Source: Apostichopus parvimensis
Taxonomy: Eukaryota > Echinodermata > Holothuroidea > Aspidochirotida > Stichopodidae
Length of the DNA: 24,679 bases
Direction: 5' to 3'
NCBI GenBank assembly: GCA_000934455.1
Contig: KN894049.1
Location: 1 to 24,679, forward strand
Below, one piece after another: positions 1 through 9,870 of the stretch (positions are counted from its first letter, which is position 1; each line of letters starts with the position of its first letter). Under the pieces are notes generated by a model. It was given only the letters and a program-made list of their open reading frames with translations. It was not told where the DNA came from and ran no database searches. Both the position numbers and the translations under genes were made by a program.

Positions 1-2180
1 AGTTCAGGTAGTCAATCTATACTACTTTTAAATTTTTCAGAAATGACCTTTTAAACATCTGAGGCTCATCAATTAAAGCGGCTGAACTACTTAGTCTATA
101 AACACAGACCATTAGATCAGTTCAATAGTACTGAATTATAACTAGAACATATTTTAAAAACCTTTTTGCACAATTTATTCACTGTATGTCCTTTTTTCCC
201 CTGCCAATGGCCATATGAAGATTGATGAACTGTTTATATGCCTAAATTGTCTTAATCCAAAACCGGTCTGTTGATTGACTGCATTGTTCTTAGAATATTC
301 ACTTCTTATCCCCAACAGTGGTGCAGTTAGTGTAACTTTGCACACCTACCGGTCCTAAAAACAACCCATTTAGAATCGCAGTATGCGCGATACTGATTAT
401 GCAGATAACAGTTGGGCAAAGTGCAAAACTTAGGGACATAATCGGCCATTTGGAAAACTTACTATGGCCTGTGCGGTTTTCACAATTACCCTTGAAATGT
501 GGCTTGTAGAACCTTATTACACTTCAGGAGAAAAGAATTTGAAATAATTATATACTATGGGGAGTTTATATAAAGGCTTTGGTCCTATACTTGTGGTATG
601 AAATTTCAAAGTAACAGATGGACAACACATATGAAGAACTTTTATTTTACCATACAATTTATAATCTTGCCATTTCACATAATTAGTTGCTTATGTATCC
701 TCAGGCATCAAGACTGGCCGATTGGGTACAGAATATCACTAATGGGCCTTGCAAGGTCAATCTCTTGCCCATCCACGATCTAGATGTTCTTGATAATGAT
801 ATAACTAGATAGCATGCAAAGTTTCTATCATTAGAAAAGTTTGATTTCACCATCTAAGCATCATAGGTAAGATTTGATGTCAAAAAGCTATTCAGATTAT
901 ACTGCTGGTATTAATAGATTACAGGCAAGAGATTTTTCTTTGTTACTTCGAAGGTTGAGTTGTTTTGTGAAAAAGCATCTCAGCAGCCATGTAAGATAAT
1001 GGTTAGGTAACTGACACCTGGAACATGATTTGCAAACACACACCTATTCATATTCAATAGTATATACTGCAAATTCTCTATAAACACCACAAAGTATATT
1101 TGACTTGCCAGAGTTTTTGTATAAACCAACAATTTTTATTCAATGTCGCAGATGAAGTGATGGTTTGATCCTTGTCGAGATATCTTAAACTAATTTAAAA
1201 CTTTTAACAGTCTCACAATTAATTATAACCATAGCATAATGGTTTATATCGCAGCTTACAATTTCTATTCTTGGATTATCATGGAAACAGTCACAGATAT
1301 CAAACTGTCAATGTGCAAAGATCTCAACTTTTCCGTGTCTATCATGATTTAATAGTACAAAACTTATTCCCAAAATTAACAAGGACAGGCAACAGGTAGT
1401 AATTGTAACATGGTTCTTTTTGCCTCAAAGTAAAGAACAGTTCACACAGTCTTCTGCACAAAGACCTGAGCATGAACTTAATTACCATTTTTTGGCATTA
1501 ATTTACAATTCAATAATAATGTTGATTCAAATATCAGCAAGTAATCCTTAGTCTATATCTATACTCAGAATTATATTGAAGCCTAATTACCTACTTTACA
1601 TTTAACTTATGAGAAACACAGCTGAAACGATCATTCTGCCAGACGAATAATAACGGTTAATTAGGGTACTGGGTTAATCCAACTCTCTTAAACGAGCATA
1701 TTCACTGTATGTGCTTACTATTAAATTCATTACATTTATACAGAGTATTGCACTATACAATTACTACCAGGAATCTGACGGAGCAATCGGGATATCAAAG
1801 GGAATTTTTTTTACGATTTTACATATAATTTTAGTCATAAAATATTCACACGTAACAAACCGATATTAAAAGAGACACCACACTGTGACAAAATATTAAA
1901 AGCAGCTGGAAATTAATTTAATAGCTTTAAATGAAACAAGAAAGAAATAAGCAATACATAATAATTATTAAAACTGATAAACAATAAAACTAGATATATT
2001 CTATTTTGTATGTATTAGATTTAAAATATCATCGTACAGTAGCTGCTGACAATAACAACATGGATCCACCCACGAATGTCATTTTCACGACCTTCAGGTG
2101 AAGTTGGATTGACACATCAATTAAGCCCTGTCATCCCATCTACCTATTTATCATGAGTTCATTTTCACACCTGACCATAC
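1..2180. other. Unique AT-rich noncoding DNA
   Basis: No gene, RNA gene or organised repeat was recognised. All six frames are broken by frequent stops. The longest open stretch is about 61 codons (598-783) with no family resemblance, which is expected by chance at this composition. Short homeodomain-like TAATTA strings occur, as expected in AT-rich DNA. Whether this is intron or intergenic cannot be decided from the sequence. Confidence 0.7.
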
Positions 2181-2450
2181 TTTTCTCCTTATTATCTTCC
2201 TTTCTTTCCTTTCCTTTACTTTTCTTTTCTCCTTCTCTTTTTTTCTATTTGACCTTCGTCCCTTTGATAGTAAACAATTCTTTTCTCGCCTTGGGTGTCT
2301 GCTCCAGATTTTTAATTATCTCTCTCCCTGATCCAGTTTAGAAAATAATCCCCCAAGATATCATGTAATGTTCTATCCTTTTATCCGTTTGGTCCCAAAG
2401 TACATCCTCTGACGATCTCTCTTTTTTCTTTTTCTATTTTCTTCCCCCTT
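2181..2450. repeat. Pyrimidine-rich low-complexity tract
   Basis: The plus strand is dominated by CTTT, CCTTT and TTCT units at 2181-2252 and again at 2416-2450, with mixed but T/C-rich sequence between. The 62-codon frame at 2153-2341 (mostly Ser, Phe, Leu) is a by-product of this composition and is not called as a gene. The tract is followed by the opposite strand bias from 2588. Confidence 0.85.
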
Positions 2451-2587
2451 TGAAGTTGAAGAGATGTACTTTTTTGAGGAGTTTAATGCACTATTTGGCT
2501 TCCTCTAGAGGGGAGGTGATCTCGACAACACCGGAGACAACAATATTACACTAATCTGCCTGTCCAGAGAGTATCGGAATAAGGGGT

Positions 2588-2651
2588 TGAAAAGGGAAAG
2601 GGAAAAGGGAGAAAAAAGAAAGAAAAGAAAGAAAAAAGAAAAAAAAAAGGA
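2588..2651. repeat. Purine-rich (GAAA/AAAG) tract
   Basis: About 64 bases are almost purely A and G, in GGGAAA, GAAAA and AAAG units, ending in a run of A. The composition is complementary to the pyrimidine tract about 350 bases upstream. An 80-codon minus-strand frame over it is rich in Phe, Ser and Leu and is compositional only. A second purine-rich stretch lies at 2806-2861. Confidence 0.85.
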
Positions 2652-2659
2652 ACGGCTAA

Positions 2660-4012
2660 CTGATGAGGCAGGGAACTGTATTTTTCTGCCTTGGAGAGCC
2701 AGGTAGGCAAACAAAAGAAAAGGCTTTACCTGTGGTTCTGATCTCATTGTGCAAACATTCCAATGTAAGAGAGAGAAAAGGCTTTAGCTTGTTTGAGTTT
2801 TGAGGGCGGATGGGAGGGAGATAGAATTAGAAAAAAAATAAATAAAGAGAAAAACAAAAAATGTCTGGGCTCTTGAATATGTAGAGCAAGAGAGTACAAG
2901 CCGTAAGTAAGGCAATTCTTTTTGAAACCAGGTCACTATTGACAGAATGGCCCAAGAAAGGGAGTTAGAGGATCAGAAAATGAAGATTTGGGCCAAGACA
3001 GTGACCGAATTTGGGTTAGCCAGATTGAAACTAGGCCAAAGAGACTAAAAACTGGGGCAGTGACTCCTTTCGACAAGAAACAAGAGAGATCTCTAATAGC
3101 CTGTATGTATTCTTATCTTTTCTACAAATCCAACTTCCTGATCAATATGGCGAGGAGGGAGTTTCCCCGTTTCCCAGAAGTATACACTCTGTTACATGCT
3201 ATATGACGTGGCATTCCATTCACGATTGGCTGTTAACGATGCCGTAGGAATTAAAAGACAAAAGATGCTTCGTTATGTGTATGTATGAATGTCCGCACTC
3301 TACCAAACAATTCTCAATTTTAATTGTTTTTTTTTTTGTGTATTTGATAAAGTATTGGTGAATGCCAATTGCAGAGGTCATTTCGGAGTATATCTAATGA
3401 GAGTGACCCTACGGGTATATGACCGCCACAGGAAGCAATGTCCATGTAAAGTGCAGGATGCATTAATACACAAATATATTAAATGCCTCATGGGTTGATC
3501 TTGATCTTGTGGTTTAAATTCTGTTAGAAAGCTGGCAATTTCATCACCTGCTCCTCCTCTGTGAATATCTTCACTGAAAGATTTAGATGACTGTCAGAGA
3601 GCCTGTGGTAATTACAGGATTATTTCACAGAATAGTTGAGAAAAATGTCCTTCAAATGTCGTCAAGTTTAGAGAACAAATCTTTTGATACTGAAATCATA
3701 TTAATGGCAACATACATAGGAGAGATACTGCTTAAAGGGTTTTCAAACTGTGAATTATATTGACGTTATATGATCTTTGATCTAAATAAAAAAGCAACAG
3801 GTTAGATCTACTTCAAAGTAAAACATTCATACAAGCTCATATGTATACTTCCTTTTGGAGTTATGTAAAGGATTTCTGATTTCGTAACTCTCTTAGTGAC
3901 AAATTACCTTTGACCTTACAAAAAAAAACAACAGGGTTTTTGTACTTTAAAAGGTGTAATGACATACTAAATTTGAAATTCAGAACTCATCTTTAGGTTG
4001 ATTTCAAGTTCA
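2660..4012. other. Noncoding DNA, no recognised feature
   Basis: Apart from purine-rich sequence at 2806-2861 and a short T run near 3327, this is unique sequence. Small open frames at 2988-3206 and 3289-3498 (about 70 codons each) resemble no family I recognise and have no supporting splice or start context. Confidence 0.6.
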
Positions 4013-4039
4013 CAGCACACACACACACACTCACACACA
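4013..4039. repeat. (CA)n microsatellite
   Basis: A CA dinucleotide repeat interrupted once by a T (ACTCAC). It is short and likely length-polymorphic. Confidence 0.95.
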
Positions 4040-5521
4040 TGTCAACTTGATCAAATGCCAAACCATCCAGCCAAATAACAGGCATATATCTAGCAGTGTG
4101 CACACCACCGTGACCTCACTGCCCCACTTCCTCTTTGGTTGTTCGAAGGATTTCAACGTGATCAGTATCAATCAGTAGGCCTTTTATAGGTCCTTTACCC
4201 TGATGTTGCTGCACTTCAAGTCTTTAAGGCACACGCTGCCAGCATTAGTTGGTGGTATATGCCATTATCCATCTTTTGCTTGCATTTAAAAGTCTTTAAG
4301 GTTAGTTCCTTCTAGGAAACATAAACATTGCTTTGAAATGAGTAAGATAGCCTAGAAACTATAGTATGGATCAGCATTACCCTACAAGACTGCTCAGTGT
4401 TATAATGAAGGGCAGCTTTGCTTTAATACTGGCCATAGGTGCTTACTGGCTATATGTCATCTTTTTCACAATTCCTAGAATACAGTCTTAAAGCTGTGTG
4501 TATTTTGTGTCTGGGTCGTAACTTTTTCGTTGTCACTCTGTACAGGGGTGTGACGTTGTAACATGTTGTTCATGTAACAAGGTTTTAAAACATTAAGCTT
4601 ATTTTTCTACAGATAATTGCCTAACAAAAGATCACCGGTGGGCAAACACCAAGTGGAGGAAACCTCTCCATGATGTAGGAGTTACAAGTATGGAAATGAA
4701 ACCTTGGGGAATAAAAGAGATTTAAAAGAGTTCAAACTTAAGTACGATCAAAGAAAGATCAGTATTTATGGAAAGAAAAGGAGAAAAGAGAATTGTTAGC
4801 AAAGTTTCTATATCCAACTGTTACAGACAGAGCTATTAAAATAAACCCTAACATCTATTCAGAATATCTGATAAATCTGATATCTGTAATTTACTGCTTT
4901 AAGAATTATGAATAAATACAGGAGTGAGAGTTAGAGAGGTATTCAACATCAAGACAGGAAATATTTACACATAATTTTATGATTCTTTTAAAGAAAACGC
5001 AAGTTGGAAGAAACGTTTGACTGTTATTTATTGGAGAGTAACAGTTAAACCCAGTACAGAAAATATGTGTCCAACAAAATTCATGTAAAATGCTTCATTG
5101 CTTTCATAGGTAAACCATTGAAGTTTCTGCCTAATTACATTGTTCGTGTTGCACATATTATTACTTTCCACGACAATATCTCTTCTTTAACGACTCTGAA
5201 CGCCATTGTACAGCTATAGAGCCAACGGTGGGAATGTTGATCCAACACAAAGCTTTATAATGCCTGGCTGTAATCCATTCTATGTTCCATAAGGTGACAA
5301 ACCTAGCAGGGTGACATCTGTTTACGCTCTCATTAATTGTTGGTAATTAGGACTTGTCTTTTGTTTCGATTAAACTTAATTACCATGAAGCAGAGGGTCT
5401 CTACCTGTAGATCACAATCACAAGTAGTGACAGCTATTTGAGCTCCCTTCAGCTGTGAGCCTTAATCGTTTAAACGATGAGATCAGATAGAACCTGTCTG
5501 CATTGTTCACTGAAATGTACC
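4040..5521. other. Noncoding DNA with a palindrome near 5465
   Basis: No gene was recognised. The part at about 5330-5520 is less repetitive and more varied in composition than its surroundings. It holds several TAATTA/TTAATTA strings and a perfect 14-bp palindrome, ATCGTTTAAACGAT, at 5465-5478. That could suit a conserved noncoding element, but sequence alone does not show it. Confidence 0.5.
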
Positions 5522-5541
5522 ATTAATTAATTAATTAATTA
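5522..5541. repeat. (TTAA)n microsatellite
   Basis: Five tandem copies of the self-complementary tetramer ATTA/TTAA lie just upstream of the 34-bp minisatellite. A further partly repeated segment (TTAATAAATTAAGTATGTTGCA) links the two. Confidence 0.9.
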
Positions 5542-5581
5542 GTATGTTGCACCCTCAATTAATAAATTAAGTATGTTGCAA

Positions 5582-5857
5582 ATGACTGCACCTAAATGTA
5601 AGTATTGTACCATCCATGACTGCACCTAAATGTAAGTATTATACCCTCCATGACTGCACCTAAATGTAAGTATTATACCCTCTATGACTGCACCTAAATG
5701 TAAGTATTGTACCCTCTATGACTGCACCTAAATGTAAGTATTGTACCCGCCATGACTGCACCTAAATGTAAGTATTGTACCCGCCATGACTGCACCTAAA
5801 TGTAAGTATTGTACCCGCCATGACTGCACCTAAATGTATTAAATTATTGTACCCGCC
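5582..5857 (+). repeat. 34-bp minisatellite, eight units
   Basis: Units start ATGACTGCACC at 5582, 5616, 5650, 5684, 5718, 5752, 5786 and 5820, with an exact 34-bp period. The last unit is 38 bp because of a 4-bp AT-rich insertion, and a ninth start (ATGACC at 5858) decays at once. The unit core, ATGACTGCACCTAAATGTA, is almost invariant. The variable part is the last few bases: CATCC, CCTCC, CCTCT (two units), then CCGCC (four units). These are direct repeats without spacers, so this is not a CRISPR array. Confidence 0.95.
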
Positions 5858-5869
5858 ATGACCGGCTAT

Positions 5870-6490
5870 AAAAATATCTCTGCTTGAAAATATAAATACT
5901 TGCATAAACTCATGTGGGCATAACTCGCTAAAGATTGTTTTCTTAGGGGATTTAAATAAATGCAGGGTGAGGTCAATGACTCATTAAACATAATTGCTTT
6001 CCTTTCATGATTCTTTTCCACAAAATTAAACATAGTGACAAAAGTTCAACACAAAACTGCCTACAATATTCCTAAATATGATGCAGAGTATGATAGATAT
6101 GACAGAAGTAAGAAGAAGGTGGGGGGGGGGGAAGGGTGACCCCCCCAAACCAGAAGAACCCATGAAAGTGTTAAGAGAAGAATGCGTCATGGACACTTTT
6201 GCATCCCCGCCTTAATTAATGGACTGACTGATCATGAAGCCATATTTCTTTACCACAAAACAGAATGGTATCATCCTGAAAGTTTTCTTGGTCAAATAGA
6301 TCTTTGAGCAAATTTATCCAACTGGCGATCAATTAATTTCACGTTAGTGTCTACTTTTTACTTGAACCGTCTGCGTTCAACTCTGAAATCAGGTGACCCA
6401 CTTTAAATTTGTTGCCGTTAAAAGCAAATAGCAACAACCTAATAATTAATCCATTTCTCCCATTAATTTCCTGCTAACTACAAAAGGAGT
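5870..6490. other. Noncoding DNA with a G-run/C-run pair
   Basis: Mostly unique AT-rich sequence. A run of 11 G at 6121-6131 is followed after a short spacer by a run of seven C at 6140-6146. The two could pair as a small G/C hairpin or simply be two slippage products. No coding potential was seen. Confidence 0.6.
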
Positions 6491-6494
6491 CCTA

Positions 6495-6578
6495 TTTTTT
6501 TTTTTTTTTGTATTCATCTCTTTCTCTTCTATCTGTCTTTTTCTTGGTCTTCTTTTCATTTCTTTTACCTTTTCCTTT
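6495..6578. repeat. Poly-T and pyrimidine-rich tract
   Basis: A run of 15 T (6495-6509) leads into TCTTT/CTTTT-rich sequence up to about 6578. As at 2181-2651, a purine-rich stretch follows a short distance downstream. Confidence 0.85.
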
Positions 6579-6713
6579 GTAAGGGAAGATCTACAATTAG
6601 AGTCCTTTGAATTAAGTATTTATTGAGCTCTAAAAACCTTAATTTTTTCTCTCCATCAGACTCTATCAATAGGTCGTGCTTGCGATTGGTTTTGCATGCC
6701 GCAGAGCAATGTA

Positions 6714-6758
6714 CAAGAAAAAAGGAAAGAAGAAAAAAAAAAAAAAGGAACAAAAAAG
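6714..6758. repeat. Purine-rich A-run tract
   Basis: AAAAAAGGAAAGAAG-type sequence followed by a long A run and GGAACAAAAAAGG. Several overlapping 60-70-codon frames across it (Lys-rich on plus, Phe-rich on minus) are compositional artefacts. Confidence 0.85.
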
Positions 6759-7016
6759 GATGCTGTGCCGACGTTATTTACCTTTGCATTTTGCCTGTCC
6801 TATTTTCCAAAAATACTCAATCATTTATACCAATTATGTAAGCGATTTCATCAGACCTTAGAAAAAAGAAAAAGGGGTGAATGACGAGACTTATTTTGAA
6901 AGAAAATGGTTGTAAATTACTATCAATACTCATTAGGTCGCTTCGTTTCCTAAAGAACAAGGGATTGATCTCTTGGGTTCATTCTGTCCTCTTACTGCAA
7001 TAGCTGGAAGGGGAAT

Positions 7017-7046
7017 TTAGCCGCAACAAAAAGGCCGGACGGCTAA
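7017..7046. repeat. Inverted repeat TTAGCCG...CGGCTAA
   Basis: Perfect 7-bp arms at 7017-7023 and 7040-7046 are separated by 16 bases that include GGCCGG. Function unknown; it may be chance. A similar GC-rich word (TTAGCGGCT) forms the ends of the MITE at 21200, but the two words are not the same. Confidence 0.5.
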
Positions 7047-7074
7047 TCATGTTTCTTTTTGGGCAAGGTGTGAA

Positions 7075-7090
7075 GAGAGCAATGGCTCTC
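7075..7090. repeat. Small hairpin GAGAGC-AATG-GCTCTC
   Basis: Perfect 6-bp arms with a 4-base loop. The flanks GTG and CAC can extend the stem across a bulge. It is too short to call a microRNA precursor. Confidence 0.5.
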
Positions 7091-7354
7091 ACTGAGCATG
7101 TGCAGAAAGGTGTAAAGCCCCTTGAAATTAGAACAGCTTTTGATGACGGCGTACTAGGTAGAAGTGGAATTCTTAAAAAGAGGTCACAATGACTAATAAG
7201 GAGTAAATGAGGGCAAAAATTGGGTTTTGGAAGCCATTCATGCTGGAAATTGGGTTTAGTTCTATTTATCTATACCACAATAAGGACAAATTGGACTAGG
7301 TATCTCATTAAATGAGGTCTCCAAAAGCATTCAAGTGCAATGAATTTGCCCATA

Positions 7355-7379
7355 CCTTCACTGCCCCGGGTAGTGAAGG
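7355..7379. repeat. 25-bp GC-rich near-palindrome
   Basis: Arms CCTTCACT (7355-7362) and AGTGAAGG (7372-7379) are perfectly complementary. The nine-base loop itself contains CCC-C-GGG, so only one opposed pair in the whole 25 bp fails to match. This is far more stable than expected for this AT-rich neighbourhood. It could be the tip of a short inverted-repeat element, but no flanking duplication was seen. Confidence 0.6.
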
Positions 7380-8513
7380 GGTTAACAAGCCGCACTTCAA
7401 TGTGTAATTCGAAGAAGCACTCGAACAAGGAAGAAAACAAGATAGAGTACTCTCGAGACTGGAGGATAATCACCCACGACCACTTCAAACGATCTTCTTG
7501 CAACCTCCCAGAGATCCGATGGAGGATGGTCGTTGGATGCTCCAGTAAAAATCTATTGAGGAACTACAATGAACATCTGGATGATGTTACAGTCCCTTAC
7601 AGATCTTCTCATCCAAACAAATTAAAACCGTATCCCAACACTAAAAAATAGTACATAATTTAAAATAGCTTTTGTCAAAATATAGAGAGTACTTTCAACC
7701 TATTTTCATTTCATCCTCTTTGGAAACTTTATAGACCTGTTTTGTACCAATTTTTTCCTCCTTTTGTTGTTGTTGTTGTTTTTGCTTCAAACACATATAA
7801 AGAGCAAAATATGAATACCTACTTGATAAAACTATTAATATCTGTTATTATTTTTCGTCAAAGAGATCAAAGTAGAGAGAGAGAGCAGATAAAGACAAGT
7901 AGACCAATTTATGGAGAAAATCTGGAAGTTAGCTGATAAACAAAATATTAAACCCACATGTTTTCATCGTTGAGATTATAAAAAAATACATTCAAATATG
8001 AATCTGTCTCTAAGGTAAGTGCTTGTACAATACTTATCAAATAAGAGTATCTATAAATAATTATTCTCTATCATTTCTCCAACTTTCTAAACATTTTCCT
8101 ATGTTTCCAATTGCAACAGGTTTTTGTTATTCGAATGGAGGTAGATAAATAACAGTAAAACCCTACAAATTCTCTCTGTGTTGAGATTGCAACTACATTA
8201 AATTGCCAACAATGATCTGTCTGGGATATGTAAGAGCAACGTGACGTTTTACTGGGAGGGTACAGGGCTGTGTGTGAACCACTGTGTAGAATCCCCTGCA
8301 CATGCTTAACGGATGAAGCAACAAGACAAAAGACAAATTGGGGGCCAAAAAGTCGGTCCAGATAATGTCCCAAACGGTCACGTATACCGATCAGGATACT
8401 GATATAGAACACTAGCATCCATTGGTTGACGAGTGTTTGAAGAGTATGTCTAGAGTAATCAAAACCAGTTTTATATTAGAAATCCAAACATCTGGAAGCT
8501 CCATATTATACAA

Positions 8514-8763
8514 TCCTAAAGTTACTTTCTTACTAGACATGTTTAAGAGACCTGTAGAAAATTAAGGTCCTAAGTTACTTTCTTACTACACACATAAAGT
8601 GACAGAAGTAGAAGGTTCCAATGCAGCTCTTACTAGACCTGTTAAGAGGTAGAACAAAGGTCCTGATTTACCTCTCACTAGACATGTTAAGAGGTAGAAT
8701 AAAAGAGATTACTTAAACACTCCTAATTTCCCTCAAGATTGCTAGACAAGTTAAGAGGCGCAT
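8514..8763. repeat. Decayed tandem array, about five units
   Basis: Units open with TCC(T/A)A and contain CTTACTAGAC(A/C)TGTTAAGAGG in the middle. Starts are at 8514, 8568, 8617, 8661 and 8721, giving lengths of 54, 49, 44, 60 and about 43 bases. The best-preserved words are ACTAGACATGTTAAGAGGTAGAA (units 3 and 4) and GTTACTTTCTTACTA (units 1 and 2). The uneven lengths point to an old array degraded by indels. Confidence 0.75.
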
Positions 8764-8764
8764 A

Positions 8765-9712
8765 CCAGATATGTTCATGCAGACATTTCAGCTCTCTTGC
8801 AACTAATCAAAAGTTTACAATTTTATCCATCAGATGTTTTTCATATGAGTACTAAAGAATTAAAGCAATTGTATTTTATCTTCATATGAAATGAACCCTG
8901 CTAAGTCTAACAGACCAACTGTGTAGCCATGAGGGTCTGTATCTAGTAGTAGTACTGTCAAAGAATTAATTACAATCAATTTAACAGCTGATTTACTTGG
9001 TAAAACAAAGAGAGATATTGACTGGGGTGTGGCTTGGTTATATGTGGAGATCAGTGGTTAGTCTTCTAGCTGTGGTAGAGTAATATTAGTAGTTTTGTCG
9101 AGACAGGTAAGTTAGAGGAGAAGGATATCCTTGTGATTCCAACATTTTTCTTCCATCTCTTGAAACTTAAAACCTTTTCTAAATCAGTCAAACAGACCGA
9201 GCATAATTCGTTTCCTTCATTGTGGTAGAACAGAAAGAAGAAAAAAGAACAAATAGAACAAAGACAACATACACACTATTCTTTTGTGTTTATAGACTTG
9301 GGAGTCAATCTGAAAAGTTACACTGGTTGATAAATTACAAAACTACATTTTCTCTGTATTCAACTCAATTCAAACTAATTTGGAAAAGTAAGTCACTTTT
9401 GGCTAAAGATCCAACTAAGAGCTGGCCCTGTGGCAACAAAATCAGTCAAACATGCAAACCTACGCACCTTGCTTTATTACTACGACCCAGATAACACATA
9501 GCTTTGTAAAAATGTGTGTTCTTCATAAACATTTAACTTAAACATGGCCCAGTTATAAAAGGGAGGCATATTAATGATAGCATTTGCATCATATCCTATC
9601 CTATCAATTATTCATATAATTCCACATGATTTCATTTCAAATGAATATATTGACTTTGTTACTTTCACACATATTTATAACACATCAAAGGGGGGTGTTA
9701 ACAAAGTATAAA
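8765..9712. other. Noncoding DNA, nothing recognised
   Basis: Unique AT-rich sequence. The open frame at 9222-9494 (90 codons) is Lys- and Thr-rich with no recognisable domain and overlaps A-rich low-complexity sequence. A short TATCCTATCCTATC duplication is present near 9595. Confidence 0.6.
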
Positions 9713-9870
9713 AAAAAGAGATACAAAATAACAAGTTTTGAAAAATAAGAAAAATAATAAAGAAAAGAAAACAATAGAAAGGAAAAGAAAGGAAAACAAT
9801 AGATAGGAAAAGAAAAGAAAAGATAAGAAAAGAAAAGAAAAGAAAAGAAAAGAAAGGAAAAGTAAAGAAA
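9713..9870. repeat. (AAAAG)n purine repeat
   Basis: About 158 bases of almost pure A/G on the plus strand. The most regular part (about 9793-9860) is AAAAG repeats with GGAAA and GATA variants. ACAATAGAAAGGAAAAG is itself repeated with changes (ACAATAGATAGGAAAAG). Confidence 0.95.

Larger units (their letters stand above)
6760..8513. other. Mostly unique DNA with three hairpins
   Basis: The part at 6940-7400 is richer in GC and less repetitive than its surroundings. It contains inverted repeats at 7017-7046, 7075-7090 and 7355-7379, listed separately. Open frames at 7340-7651 (plus, 103 codons) and 8071-8418 (minus, 115 codons) were read and resemble no protein family I know. A short (TTG)n lies at 7764-7780 and a short (GA)n at about 7872-7884. 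Confidence 0.5.

Noticed and set aside
5582-5857. Regular direct repeats that could suggest a CRISPR array
   Set aside because: Repeats are head to tail with no unique spacers, there are no cas genes, and the DNA is eukaryotic in character. It is a minisatellite.
7017-7046. Relationship of TTAGCCG...CGGCTAA to the MITE ends at 21200
   Set aside because: The words differ (TTAGCCG versus TTAGCGGCT), and no similar interior or matching partner end was found.
7340-7651. 103-codon plus-strand open frame
   Set aside because: It starts just upstream of the GC-rich hairpin and has no recognisable family. Opposite-strand frames overlap it. Kept as noncoding.
8071-8418. 115-codon minus-strand open frame
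   Set aside because: No domain or motif recognised, no start or splice context, and the plus strand reads equally poorly. Likely chance.
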